Below, piece by piece: positions 51,934-61,143 of a stretch of DNA of 64,000 bases. How positions within the stretch are numbered: position 1 is the first letter of the stretch; every line of letters starts with the position of its first letter. The notes beneath the pieces were generated by a model. It did no database searches and was not told where the DNA came from. It saw only the letters and a program-made list of their open reading frames with translations. Origin of the DNA: a bacterium (GTDB lineage: Bacteria; Planctomycetota; UBA1135; UBA2386); assembly GCA_030432695.1 (NCBI GenBank), contig JAUILN010000019.1, positions 1 to 64,000 on the forward strand. Reading direction: 5' to 3'. The translations under genes were made by a program, and so were the position numbers.

Positions 51934-54444
51934 ATGTCCTTTGCCCGCATTCCCCTCGCGTCCCAGAGCCTCGCCCTCTGCGGCATGCTCGCCGCCTCGC
52001 TTCCCACGCAGAGCTTCACGCGCATCGTTGGCGACGTCTGGGACGGCAACGGCGGGCCGTTCACGACCGGCAGCGTGTATTTCCTCGACGGCACGGGAGG
52101 AACCTGCTGCCCACGGGTCCCGGTCGGTCGGACGTTGACCATCCAACCGGGGGCGGTCGTCAAGATCGAGAACGCGCTGGTGATCGAGGGCACGCTGGTC
52201 GCCCGCAACGCCGAGTTCACGAGCTGGTACGACGACACGGTCGGTGGCGACAGCAATGGTGACGGCAATGCCACGTTGCCGGCAGCAGGCGACTGGTGGG
52301 CGATCCAGTCCCAGCTCGGCGGGACGATGACGATCGAGGACTGCCGGGTGTCCTACGCCGGCGCCAATTCGCCGGGCGCGGCGATCTTCACCCGCGATCC
52401 CGGCTCGGTCCTGCGCCGCAACCGGATCCGCCATTCGCTCCGGCACGGCCTCGACCTCGGCAAGAACGACACCGTGGTCGAGAACTGCCGGATCGAGGAC
52501 TGCGGTGAGTGGCCGATCTGGAACGCGAACTTCGCGCACCTCGGCCTGATCGTCGACAACACCGCGGCGCGCAATGGCCGGAACGGCATCTACGTGACCC
52601 GCGGGGTCGATCCGTGGAACGGCACCCTGCAGCTCGGGCTGCGCAACACGCTCAGTCGGAACGGCGTGCTGGTGGTGGGACCCGAATTCACCAGCGCACC
52701 CGATGTGGTCGTCCGCCAGGGCGACCGCCTGGACGTCGCCGCGGGGATCACCTTCAAGTTCCTCCGCGGCCGCTGGTTCGTCTACGGCACGCTCGACGTC
52801 CAAGGGACCACGCAGCAGCCGGTGACCCTTACCTCGCTGAAGGACGACTCCGTCGGCGGGGACACCAATGGCGACGGTGCCGCGAGCGCTCCGGCCGCCG
52901 GCGACTGGTCGGTGTTCGAGGTCAACGGCCAAGGGATCACGACTCCGATCGCCTCCGCCACCCTGCGTCACACCGAGGTCCGCTACGGCCGCGGGGTCGG
53001 ACTCCGGGGACAGGGCCACCGCCTCGCGCTGACGGCCTGCGCGATCCGTCACGCGGATGCCGACGGCATCGTGATGCAGGGCGGCGCCCTGTCGGTCGAC
53101 GGCTGCGCGATCGAGGACTGCACCGGCATCGCGTTGCGTGACGTCGACTGGGAGTCGCTCGCCAACTGCCGTGACTTCCGCGTCGCCCGCAATGGCGGCG
53201 ATCACATCGGCGTCTACTCCGGGTTCATCGACACCCCGGTCCGCTTGACGCGCCGCAACCTCACCAACGGCGTGCTGCAGATCGTCAATTCCACGACCGT
53301 CCGGGCCGGCGGGGTGCTCGGACTCCCCGCGGGGACGATCCTCAAGCCCGACGTGGGCCGCACGCTGGCGGTCCTGAACGGCGGCAGGCTCGAGATCGAC
53401 GGCACGGGCCAGCACCCGGTGGTCTGGACCTCACGAGCCGACGACGTGTTCGGTGGCGACACCAACGGGGACGGCTCGGCGCGGGCGCCGCGGCCCGGCG
53501 ATGCCGGCACGGTCCGCGTCGACGCCGGCGCGAGCGGCCACATCCGCAGCCTGTTCGTCGACTACGGCGGCAACGTCGGCCTGCAGCTCTCCTCGGCCGG
53601 CGTGGCGGTGTCCGCACCGCGCATCCAGCGCTGCCGCGGGGTCGGTATCGAGTTGACGGCGGTGCAGGGCGAGCTGCTCCAGCCGGTGGCCTGGAACAAC
53701 GGCGGCGACGGCATCGAGCTGCGCAGCGGCGCGGGCATCGACGTGCGGCACGCCACGGTCGCGGCCAACACCGGGATCGGCATCCACCGGACCGGGTCGC
53801 ACACCGGACGGGTGTTCAACTCGATCTCCTGGGCCAACGTCGGCGGCAACTTCGCCGGCATCCCGGCCGGCGAGGTGTTCTCGAGCATCGGCGACTTCGC
53901 CGGGCAGAACGGCAACCGCGTGGTCGATCCGCAGTTCACGACGCTCGCCAACGGGGTGCTCGACCTCCGCGTGACCTCACCGGCTCTCGACACCGCGCAG
54001 CCGGCCTACACCCAGGGCATCCTCGCCGACCACGCCGACGCCTCGCGCACCACCGATGCCCTGCTCCGCGGCCGCTTCCAGCCCGACGTCGGCGCCTACG
54101 AGGTCTCCGCGTTCTGGCTCTACCGGATCGGCGGCGAGGCGCGGCCGGGCGACACCCTGAGCTTCCTCGGCTCCGGCCCGACCGGCGGCCTCTACTCGCT
54201 GCTGTTCGGCCTGCAGGACGGCGCGCTGCTGATCCCCGGCCTCGGCTCGCTGCTGGTGGGCACGGCCACCGCGACCCCACTCACCCCGAGCCTCGTGCCC
54301 GCCGGCAACCTGGTGTTCGTGCCACTGCCGGCCGACCCGAACCTGCTCGGCATCCCGTTCGCGCTGCAGACCCTGGGCCTGGTTCCGGGCACGGCGCCCG
54401 GCTCGGGGGCGTTCTCGAACACCTGGCGGGCGACGATCCACTGA
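51934..54444 (+). CDS. secreted right-handed beta-helix protein
   Basis: An 836-aa protein. The ATG at 51934 gives a signal peptide (IPLASQSLALCGMLAASLPTQ); an in-frame ATG six codons upstream is possible. Short repeats of a pectate-lyase-like beta-helix run through most of the chain (for example TVVENCRIEDCGEWPIWNAN, LTACAIRHADADGIVMQGG, GIDVRHATVAANTGIGIHRTG). Three large modules share a DDxVGGDxNGDGxAxxPxxGDW segment with a calcium-like DxNGDG loop. The end (VVDPQFTTLANGVLDLRVTSPALDT) is typical of right-handed helix proteins, followed by a looser version of the C-terminal domain. No lyase catalytic residues were assigned. Confidence 0.82.
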   Translation: MSFARIPLASQSLALCGMLAASLPTQSFTRIVGDVWDGNGGPFTTGSVYFLDGTGGTCCPRVPVGRTLTIQPGAVVKIENALVIEGTLVARNAEFTSWYDDTVGGDSNGDGNATLPAAGDWWAIQSQLGGTMTIEDCRVSYAGANSPGAAIFTRDPGSVLRRNRIRHSLRHGLDLGKNDTVVENCRIEDCGEWPIWNANFAHLGLIVDNTAARNGRNGIYVTRGVDPWNGTLQLGLRNTLSRNGVLVVGPEFTSAPDVVVRQGDRLDVAAGITFKFLRGRWFVYGTLDVQGTTQQPVTLTSLKDDSVGGDTNGDGAASAPAAGDWSVFEVNGQGITTPIASATLRHTEVRYGRGVGLRGQGHRLALTACAIRHADADGIVMQGGALSVDGCAIEDCTGIALRDVDWESLANCRDFRVARNGGDHIGVYSGFIDTPVRLTRRNLTNGVLQIVNSTTVRAGGVLGLPAGTILKPDVGRTLAVLNGGRLEIDGTGQHPVVWTSRADDVFGGDTNGDGSARAPRPGDAGTVRVDAGASGHIRSLFVDYGGNVGLQLSSAGVAVSAPRIQRCRGVGIELTAVQGELLQPVAWNNGGDGIELRSGAGIDVRHATVAANTGIGIHRTGSHTGRVFNSISWANVGGNFAGIPAGEVFSSIGDFAGQNGNRVVDPQFTTLANGVLDLRVTSPALDTAQPAYTQGILADHADASRTTDALLRGRFQPDVGAYEVSAFWLYRIGGEARPGDTLSFLGSGPTGGLYSLLFGLQDGALLIPGLGSLLVGTATATPLTPSLVPAGNLVFVPLPADPNLLGIPFALQTLGLVPGTAPGSGAFSNTWRATIH

Positions 54445-54494
54445 TCGAAGCGCCGGAACCGCGCCGGCGGTTGTGGTCCGCCACCGACGCGGCG

Positions 54495-54500
54495 TACAGT
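54495..54500 (+). promoter_or_regulatory. -10-like box of the zinc-finger gene
   Basis: TACAGT, with TTGTGG 18 bp upstream as a possible -35. A GAGGAAG ribosome site precedes the GTG at 54530, so this gene, unlike others, would have a leader of about 20 nt. Confidence 0.4.
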
Positions 54501-54529
54501 GCGCGCCGGTCAACGACCCCGAGGAAGCC

Positions 54530-55462
54530 GTGCGCCGCCCGATCACCCTATTGATAGTGTCTCTGCTCGCCCTCTGCGCGAGCTTCGCCCAGGCCCAGGA
54601 CAATCCAGGCCAGTATGCGATCCCGATCCCCGAGCGCTGGGAGCGTCCGGTGGTCACCGACGAGGATGGCCTGCAGCAGTGGGCCGACCTCGAGGAGTAC
54701 TCCAAGAAGCAGGAGAACCGCGACCGCCTGCGCTGCCCGACCTGCAAGGGCACCGGCAAGCAGGCCTGCCCGTTCTGCTGGCGGATGGAGCACCACGAGG
54801 AGTGCCCCGAGTGCCACACCGGCCACGACGCGGACGAGGACGACAAGGTCACCAAGTGCCGAACCTGCGCGGGTGAAGGCACGATCCCCGACATCTTGCA
54901 GAAGGCGCCGTGCCCAGGCTGTGCGGGTGCCGGCATCACGCGCTGCCACGTCTGCGGCGGCGAGGGTTCCTACACCACCGCCGCGGCGAACGGACGACGC
55001 TCCAAGTGTCCGGTGTGCCGCGGCCCCGGCTCGTTCCCCTGCGGGGTCTGCAAGGGCGACAAGCTGGTCGAGCCGCCGAAGATGAAGCCCTCGGTCGGCG
55101 AAGCCGAACTCGAGGACCTCAAGGAGGCCCAGGAGGAGCTGGTGCAGATCGCCGCGAAGGTGGCGACGATCGCCTCGGAGGGCGATGCCCGGAAGGACTC
55201 CAAGAAGTGGAGCGATGCGCTGAAGAAGGGCGCCAAGCTGTTCCCGCCGATGCGGCCGTTGCTGAAGGACCTCGAGGACAACACCAAGGACCTCGGCAAG
55301 GGCTCCATCTTCACGCAGTACAAGGAGATGGTCACCAACCACACCAACGAGCGGAAGGCGGCCGTCGAGTACTACATCAAGCACCAGCAGCGCCTGCTGG
55401 AGCTGTGCATCGCCCGGGCCGAGCACAACGCCAAGGTGCGCGGCGACGACGGCGGCAAGTGA
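54530..55462 (+). CDS. secreted DnaJ-type zinc-finger protein
   Basis: A 310-aa protein with a GTG start (GAGGAAG just upstream) and a signal peptide (PITLLIVSLLALCASFAQAQ). Residues about 63-180 contain eight CxxC pairs, six of the DnaJ CxxCxGx type (CPTCKGTG, CRTCAGEG, CPGCAGAG, CHVCGGEG, CPVCRGPG, CGVCKGDK). The C-terminal 125 residues are charged and helical (ELEDLKEAQEELVQIAAKVATI), probably a coiled coil. In DnaJ such fingers bind zinc and unfolded protein; here there is no J domain, and the protein should be outside the cytoplasm. It lies just before the HtrA-like protease gene (37 bp), which suggests a joint role in envelope protein quality control. Confidence 0.82.
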   Translation: MRRPITLLIVSLLALCASFAQAQDNPGQYAIPIPERWERPVVTDEDGLQQWADLEEYSKKQENRDRLRCPTCKGTGKQACPFCWRMEHHEECPECHTGHDADEDDKVTKCRTCAGEGTIPDILQKAPCPGCAGAGITRCHVCGGEGSYTTAAANGRRSKCPVCRGPGSFPCGVCKGDKLVEPPKMKPSVGEAELEDLKEAQEELVQIAAKVATIASEGDARKDSKKWSDALKKGAKLFPPMRPLLKDLEDNTKDLGKGSIFTQYKEMVTNHTNERKAAVEYYIKHQQRLLELCIARAEHNAKVRGDDGGK

Positions 55463-55486
55463 GGGCGCGCCGCCGCGCGCCTGCGA

Positions 55487-55492
55487 TACACT
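55487..55492 (+). promoter_or_regulatory. -10-like box of the HtrA-like gene
   Basis: TACACT, 7 nt before the GTG at 55500, so the protease gene may have its own leaderless transcript besides read-through from the zinc-finger gene. Confidence 0.4.
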
Positions 55493-55499
55493 GCCGCGG

Positions 55500-58433
55500 G
55501 TGAAGACGACCCACCTGCAGGCGAAGACCGCCGTCCTCGCCGCGCTCGGCCTCGCGCTCGCCGCGCTGGAGGCCCCCGCGCAGTTCCGGATCTCGAACCG
55601 TTCGATCCTTCGGCCGGAGCCGATCGGCGCGCTCGACGAGGCCGGCAGCCTGGCTGCCGCGATGGACCGGGCCGCCGCCGGTGTGGTCCGCGTGGTGGTC
55701 GAGGTCCAGGGCCGCAACCGCTTCGAGTTCGTCCGCCCGAGTTCTGGTGCGCTGGTGTCGGCCGACGGCCTGGTGCTGACCTGGCAGTCGCTGATCGCCG
55801 AGTTCTTCGAGGCCGACGACCGGCGCCTGTTCGTGGAGCTCCCGGCACGCGACGACGAGGAGAACCCCACCCGGCTACCCGCGACCGTCGCACATCAGGA
55901 CCCCGGCACCGGACTCACGCTGCTGAAGATCGACCTGCCGGCGGAGCGACGCAGCGACGCGCTCGGTCTGCGACGCGCCCGCGCCCGATTCGGGGAGCCG
56001 GTCGGAGTCCTCGCATTCCCCGACGCCGAGACCCGCGTGGGCTTCGCTGGTGTCGCGAGCCCATGCCTCGGCGAAGTGACGCTCGCCGACCGCAGCGGCG
56101 ACGGCATGGGACCGCGCTTCGCGGCCGACGAGATCCACCTGACCGACGCCGCGATCCAACGCCGCTGCCACGGCGCCGCGTTGATCGGCACCGACGGCAC
56201 GCTGCTGGGACTCTGCAATGCGGAGCACGCGGCACTCGAGATCAGCGAGCCGACACTCGAGCAGCTGCAGGCGCCGAGCTTCGGCTTCGTGGTGCCCTGC
56301 GACCGGATTGCCGCCGCGTTCGGCACCACGCTCTCGACGACGGCGGGCTCCCCGCCACCCACCGATAGCGCAGTGGCCCGGGCGGCGCGCAGCGTCCTGG
56401 CGCTGCTGCCCGCCGACGCCGACGCTCCTGCAGCCCTGGACGCCCTGGATCCCGAAGCGCGGCAGCGCCGCCAGGGCTGCGGTTCGGCCACCGTGGTCAC
56501 CAGCGACGGGCTCGCACTCACGAACGCCCATCTCGTCGATGGCCGCAGCGAGGTCGGGTTGATGGGACCCGATGGCCGGCGCTGGGATGCCGAGGTACTG
56601 CGCCGCAATCCGCCCACCAACCTGGCCCTGCTACGGATCCACGCCGCCGCCGGCGCGCCACTGCCGCCCGCGATCGCCCTGCGCCGAGCGACGTCCCTGA
56701 GGACCGGAGAACGACTGTTCGCGCTCGGCAATCCGCAGGCGACGACCCCGGTGGTCGCGGCCGGCGTGTTCTCGGCGGCCCGCGGCGCCTGGGTGCAGAC
56801 CGATGCGAGCCTCGGCAACGACAATGCCGGCGGCGCCCTCGTCGACGCCGCGGGTCGGATGGTCGCCACCATCGACGGCGGCCGCATCGACCGGATCGAG
56901 ATGGCGTACCGTCGCCGCGGCACCGAGGCCAAGGCCGAGGACTCGCTGAATCGCACGCCCGGCATCGACGCCGTGCAGGCGCTGTTCCCCACGGACCTCG
57001 GCGAGATCGCTGCGGACGTCGCTCCTCCGACCCGGCCAGACCCGCTCGCCGACACCGTCGAACGGGTGGCCGGCTCGATGCTGAACGTCTACATCGAACG
57101 GGTGGTCGCCGGCGGCGCGGTCGACGACAACCCGTTCGCTCCCGCGGCCGAGGAGACCACCACCGTGAGCCTCGGCTCGGGCGTGATCATCACGCCCGAA
57201 GGCCTCGCGCTGACCAACTGGCACGTGGTCGACGCCGCGACCTTCCCCGACGGCTCACCGCGCGACGAACACGTGGTGGCGGCGCGGACCCGCGACGGCA
57301 CCCGCTACGACGTCGAGGTGCTGAGCATCTCCCGCGAGGAGGATCTCGCACTGGTGCGGCTCCGACTCGACGACGGCGCGCAGGTGCCCGCGGTGGAACT
57401 CGGCGCCTCGGCACCGCTGCCGATCGGCAGCTCGACCCTGGCGATCGGCAATCCGATGGGACAGGCCAACACCGTCACCGCCGGAGTCGTGACCGCGAAG
57501 GACCAGGAACTCGGCGTGCGCGGCCGCTGGGCCAAGCTCACCCACCTGCTCGAGACCGACGCGGCGATCAATGGCGGCAACAGCGGCGGCGCATTGCTCG
57601 ACGCCCGGGGTCGGTTGATCGGCATCAACAGCGCCGGCGGCAACGCCTTCAACGTCACCGGCTTCGCGATCGCCATCGAACGGGTACGCGACCACCTGCG
57701 GAGCCCCGGCCTGGGCCTGCTCGACGACCGCATCCTGCTGACCGGGGCGCACAAGATGCGCTCGGTCTACCTCGGCATCGGCCTCGAGGACGACGACGAG
57801 GGGATCGTGGTGTCGGAGATCGATCCGAACGGACCGGCGGTCGGCGTCGACGTCCGGGTCGGCGATCGGATCCGCTCGCTAGGGGGCGTGCCGGTGGAAT
57901 GGTCGCTCGGCTATGCGATGCGGCGCCGCGAACTCGCCGCGGGCCCGGTGGTGCTGGGCATCGAGCGCGACGGGACCGCCAAGGAGATCGAGGTGCATGC
58001 GATGTCGCGAGCGGTCTGGTGGGTGCAGCGCCAGCTCGGTGTCGGCGTCGATCTGCTGACCATCCGCGAGGATGCCGAGGCCGTCCGCGGCACCGCCTTG
58101 GCGTTCCGACGCGCCTTCACCGGCGACCCCACGGCGACCCGGCGCGAATACCCCGGCTCCCTGGTCCGCGTCGCTCGGGTCCTGCCCAATGCCGTCGAGG
58201 ACGGCAACGGCGGCACCCAGCTCCGTTCCGGCGACCTTCTGCTCGGAGTGCAGTTCGAGGTGCGTAACGAGGCCGGGACTTCCGCCAGCCTCGCCACCTT
58301 CGAGACCGCCGAAGACCTCCGGGCCTTCGTGCAGGAGCACTGCAAGGTCGACGGCACCGAGCTGGCAATGTGGATCGCGCGCGACGGAGAGGTAGCTCTG
58401 CATCGGATCGAGACGGCCAAGCTGCTCTGGTGA
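55500..58433 (+). CDS. triple HtrA-like serine protease with one intact domain, plus PDZ
   Basis: A 977-aa protein with a GTG start and signal peptide (TAVLAALGLALAALEAPA). Three trypsin-like S1C modules follow. Module 1 (about 50-260) has LTWQSL where the catalytic His motif should be. Module 2 (about 325-470) keeps His344 (LTNAHLVDG), but Asp is replaced by Asn374 (TNLALLRI) and Ser by Ala443 (NDNAGGALVD). Module 3 (about 555-735) is complete: His575 (TNWHVVD), Asp615 (EEDLALVRL), Ser695 (GGNSGGALLD). A PDZ domain (about 757-840: YLGIGLEDDDEGIVVSEIDP) and a second PDZ-like region follow. Predicted periplasmic protease and chaperone. The inactive modules may serve as binding units. Confidence 0.88.
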   Translation: MKTTHLQAKTAVLAALGLALAALEAPAQFRISNRSILRPEPIGALDEAGSLAAAMDRAAAGVVRVVVEVQGRNRFEFVRPSSGALVSADGLVLTWQSLIAEFFEADDRRLFVELPARDDEENPTRLPATVAHQDPGTGLTLLKIDLPAERRSDALGLRRARARFGEPVGVLAFPDAETRVGFAGVASPCLGEVTLADRSGDGMGPRFAADEIHLTDAAIQRRCHGAALIGTDGTLLGLCNAEHAALEISEPTLEQLQAPSFGFVVPCDRIAAAFGTTLSTTAGSPPPTDSAVARAARSVLALLPADADAPAALDALDPEARQRRQGCGSATVVTSDGLALTNAHLVDGRSEVGLMGPDGRRWDAEVLRRNPPTNLALLRIHAAAGAPLPPAIALRRATSLRTGERLFALGNPQATTPVVAAGVFSAARGAWVQTDASLGNDNAGGALVDAAGRMVATIDGGRIDRIEMAYRRRGTEAKAEDSLNRTPGIDAVQALFPTDLGEIAADVAPPTRPDPLADTVERVAGSMLNVYIERVVAGGAVDDNPFAPAAEETTTVSLGSGVIITPEGLALTNWHVVDAATFPDGSPRDEHVVAARTRDGTRYDVEVLSISREEDLALVRLRLDDGAQVPAVELGASAPLPIGSSTLAIGNPMGQANTVTAGVVTAKDQELGVRGRWAKLTHLLETDAAINGGNSGGALLDARGRLIGINSAGGNAFNVTGFAIAIERVRDHLRSPGLGLLDDRILLTGAHKMRSVYLGIGLEDDDEGIVVSEIDPNGPAVGVDVRVGDRIRSLGGVPVEWSLGYAMRRRELAAGPVVLGIERDGTAKEIEVHAMSRAVWWVQRQLGVGVDLLTIREDAEAVRGTALAFRRAFTGDPTATRREYPGSLVRVARVLPNAVEDGNGGTQLRSGDLLLGVQFEVRNEAGTSASLATFETAEDLRAFVQEHCKVDGTELAMWIARDGEVALHRIETAKLLW

Positions 58434-58566
58434 GCGGCGGGACGCAATAGACGGGACAGCCGGGGAGGATTCCTCAGGATGGCGACCCGCCGCCCCGATG
58501 CGGCGTCACAATGCTCGGCCGCTGCGCGGTCTGGCCGCGCACTCTCTCTCACTCGTCCCTCGCCCC

Positions 58567-61089
58567 ATGAAGATCCGCGCTGCCCTGTTGGCCAGCGGTC
58601 TGATCCTCGGGAGCATCAGCGCCCAAGAGAAGCTGATCCCCGTCGAGACCGCGGTCGTCCCCGAACAGTTCGTCGGCCTGCCAGGCCCCGACCTTCCCGC
58701 TCCGCCCAAGGGCCTGTTCGACACGCCGCCCAAGCACGGCATGCCGGAGATCCCCCTCGCCGACAGCGGCCTGCCTCAGCCGACCGACGGGCCGGTCGCG
58801 GTCCTGACCGAGGAGCCAGGCATCGCCGCCGGCGATACCTACACCGTCTTCCGGAACGCCAACGTCAAGCCGAGCGGTTCCTCGACCTCCAACGTCGACG
58901 AGCCGGACGTGACGCTCGCCGACTCCAACAACCTGCTCTACACGCACAACTGGAGTGCGGCGCGCAGTTCGGACGGCGGCCAGAGCTGGAGCCGGATCAA
59001 TCCCTACACCCGCTTCCCGGCCTCGTACGGCGGCTTCTGCTGCGACCAGGTCGTCGCCAGCCGCGGCGCCACCACCGTGTGGTTGCTGCAGTACGTGAAG
59101 AACGCCAGCGGCAACACCCAGCGGGTCGCGGTCGCCACGTCACCTGGCAACGTCGGCGCCGACTCCTTCGCCCGCTACTACGACATCACCGCAGCGACCT
59201 TCGGCTATGCGGCCAGCGACTGGCTGGACTACCCCGACGTCGCCGCGACGGATACGCACTTCTACTTCACCACCAACGTCTTCTCGTCGGGGAACAGCTT
59301 CCGCGGGGCGGTGATCTGGCGTGCGACGATCGCCAACTTCCAGGCCGGCGGTGGCCTCGGCATCGGCTTCATCAACAGCTCCGGCGGCGCCCGCGGCGCC
59401 TCCTTCCGCCTGGTCCGCGGCGCGACCGACACGATGTACGTCGGCTCGCACGTCAACACCTCGCAGATGCGCATCCAGCGCTGGCGTGATGCGGATAGCA
59501 GCTTCAGCCAGGTCGAGCGCGATGTCCCCGCCTGGAGCGGCGGCGGCCTCTCGGCGGCTCCCGGCCCCGACGGCCGCAACTGGACCGGCCGCGCCGACAA
59601 CCGGATCACCGGCGGCTTCGCCAGCGAGGACGGCTTCGGCTTCGCGTGGCACTCGAACTCCAACGGCAGCTCGCGCCTCAGGCCGTACGTGCGGGTGCAG
59701 CGCTTCAACAACGACCTTTCGGTCGGCGCCTCGCGCGACGTCTGGAACAGCACCTTCGGACTGGCCTACCCGTCGGCGGCCACCAACGCATGGGGTCACC
59801 TCGCGCTCGTGGCCGGCATCGGCGGAGGCTCCATCTACCCCAGCACCTGCACGCTGATCGAGGACGACGTCGAGTCGTTCGCCTCGGCGCGCCTCTTCGC
59901 AAGCAGCTCGGTCGGCCCGCTTCGCGACGTCTGGGGCGACTACCTCGCCTGTGACCGCCACCCCGATTCGGCGCAGTACGGCACCTTCTACGGCTCCGGA
60001 TTCCGGACCCCGAGCGGCGGCGACAACGGCGACGTGGTCCCGGAGTACATCCACTTCGGCCGTGAGGCCTTCGGGTCGAGCTTCGTCGGCCTCGTCGTCC
60101 GGTCGGTGCCGTCGGGCGCCAACATCACGCTGACGGCGGATGCCTCGGGCAATGGCAGCGGCACCGCGCCTTTCATCCGCGGCTACACGGCGTCGAGCAG
60201 CTACACCGCCACCGCGCCCTCGACGCGGTCCATCAGCGGGAACAACTGGCTGTTCGACCGCTGGTACTGGAAGTCGGTGGCGAACGAGGCCTGGCGCGCC
60301 CAGTCGGTCGGCGCCCTGTCGACCACCCAGAACATCGCCAGCATCGACGACGGCATCGAGGCCCGCTACCTCCAGGAGCGCGTCCTCACGATCCGCTCGA
60401 CCAACCCTTCCAGCGGCACCGTGATCGCGGTCTCCCCGGCCGACTTCTTCGGCGCGGGCAACGGCGGCACCACGTTCACCCGTCGTTACAAGGACGGCAC
60501 CGGCGTCTCGCTGACCGCACCGGCGGCCGTGGGCTGCAACCCGTTCGACCGCTGGGTCCTCGACGGCAATGCCCAGGCGGCCGGCAACCGGACCCTCGCC
60601 GTGACGATGGACGCCGCGCACACCGCGATCGCCCAGTACCGCAGCACCACGATCGGCACGATCTCGAACCTCGGCGCGGGCTGCCCGGGCAGCAACGGCC
60701 AGATCCCGGTGCAGACCGTCACCCACAACAACGGCTCGTGCGGTCCGCAGCTCGGCACGACGACGTCGATCAACCTGCGGGCCACCGCGAACTCGCTCGG
60801 CGTGCTGCAGATCGGCCTGCGCACCGACTCGTTCAACGGCCTGCGCCTGCCGCTCGACCTGAGCCTCATCCAGATGCCGGGCTGCTTCCTGTTCCACGAC
60901 ATCATCATCGGCGAAGGCATGAGCACCAACGGGCTCGGCACCTACTCGCTGAACCTGCGCCTGCCCGTCGATCGCAATGGCGTCGGCGTCCGCATCCATA
61001 CGACCTTCGCAGTCGTCGATGCACGCGCCAACCGGACCGGCGTCATCCACAGCAACGCGATGACCACGCGCCACGGCGCGACGCTGTGA
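58567..61089 (+). CDS. secreted BNR/sialidase-like protein with C-terminal domain
   Basis: An 840-aa protein with a signal peptide (MKIRAALLASGLILGSISAQ). Residues about 95-500 look like a sialidase-type propeller with an Asp-box (SSDGGQSWSRINPYT) and blades such as CCDQVVASRGATTVWLLQYV and HFYFTTNVFSSGNSF. Residues about 510-700 are two Ig-like or PEGA-like repeats (LVVRSVPSGANITLTADASG; LTIRSTNPSSGTVIAVSP). The final 140 residues (LGAGCPGSNGQIPVQTVTHN ... LPLDLSLIQMPGCFLFHD) are the shared C-terminal domain. Probably an extracellular glycan-binding protein; hydrolase residues were not identified. Confidence 0.8.
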   Translation: MKIRAALLASGLILGSISAQEKLIPVETAVVPEQFVGLPGPDLPAPPKGLFDTPPKHGMPEIPLADSGLPQPTDGPVAVLTEEPGIAAGDTYTVFRNANVKPSGSSTSNVDEPDVTLADSNNLLYTHNWSAARSSDGGQSWSRINPYTRFPASYGGFCCDQVVASRGATTVWLLQYVKNASGNTQRVAVATSPGNVGADSFARYYDITAATFGYAASDWLDYPDVAATDTHFYFTTNVFSSGNSFRGAVIWRATIANFQAGGGLGIGFINSSGGARGASFRLVRGATDTMYVGSHVNTSQMRIQRWRDADSSFSQVERDVPAWSGGGLSAAPGPDGRNWTGRADNRITGGFASEDGFGFAWHSNSNGSSRLRPYVRVQRFNNDLSVGASRDVWNSTFGLAYPSAATNAWGHLALVAGIGGGSIYPSTCTLIEDDVESFASARLFASSSVGPLRDVWGDYLACDRHPDSAQYGTFYGSGFRTPSGGDNGDVVPEYIHFGREAFGSSFVGLVVRSVPSGANITLTADASGNGSGTAPFIRGYTASSSYTATAPSTRSISGNNWLFDRWYWKSVANEAWRAQSVGALSTTQNIASIDDGIEARYLQERVLTIRSTNPSSGTVIAVSPADFFGAGNGGTTFTRRYKDGTGVSLTAPAAVGCNPFDRWVLDGNAQAAGNRTLAVTMDAAHTAIAQYRSTTIGTISNLGAGCPGSNGQIPVQTVTHNNGSCGPQLGTTTSINLRATANSLGVLQIGLRTDSFNGLRLPLDLSLIQMPGCFLFHDIIIGEGMSTNGLGTYSLNLRLPVDRNGVGVRIHTTFAVVDARANRTGVIHSNAMTTRHGATL

Positions 61090-61143
61090 TCGGCTGATCT
61101 ACGGTCGGGCGGCGCGCGGGCTCGGGCTACTTGCCGAGCCCCT

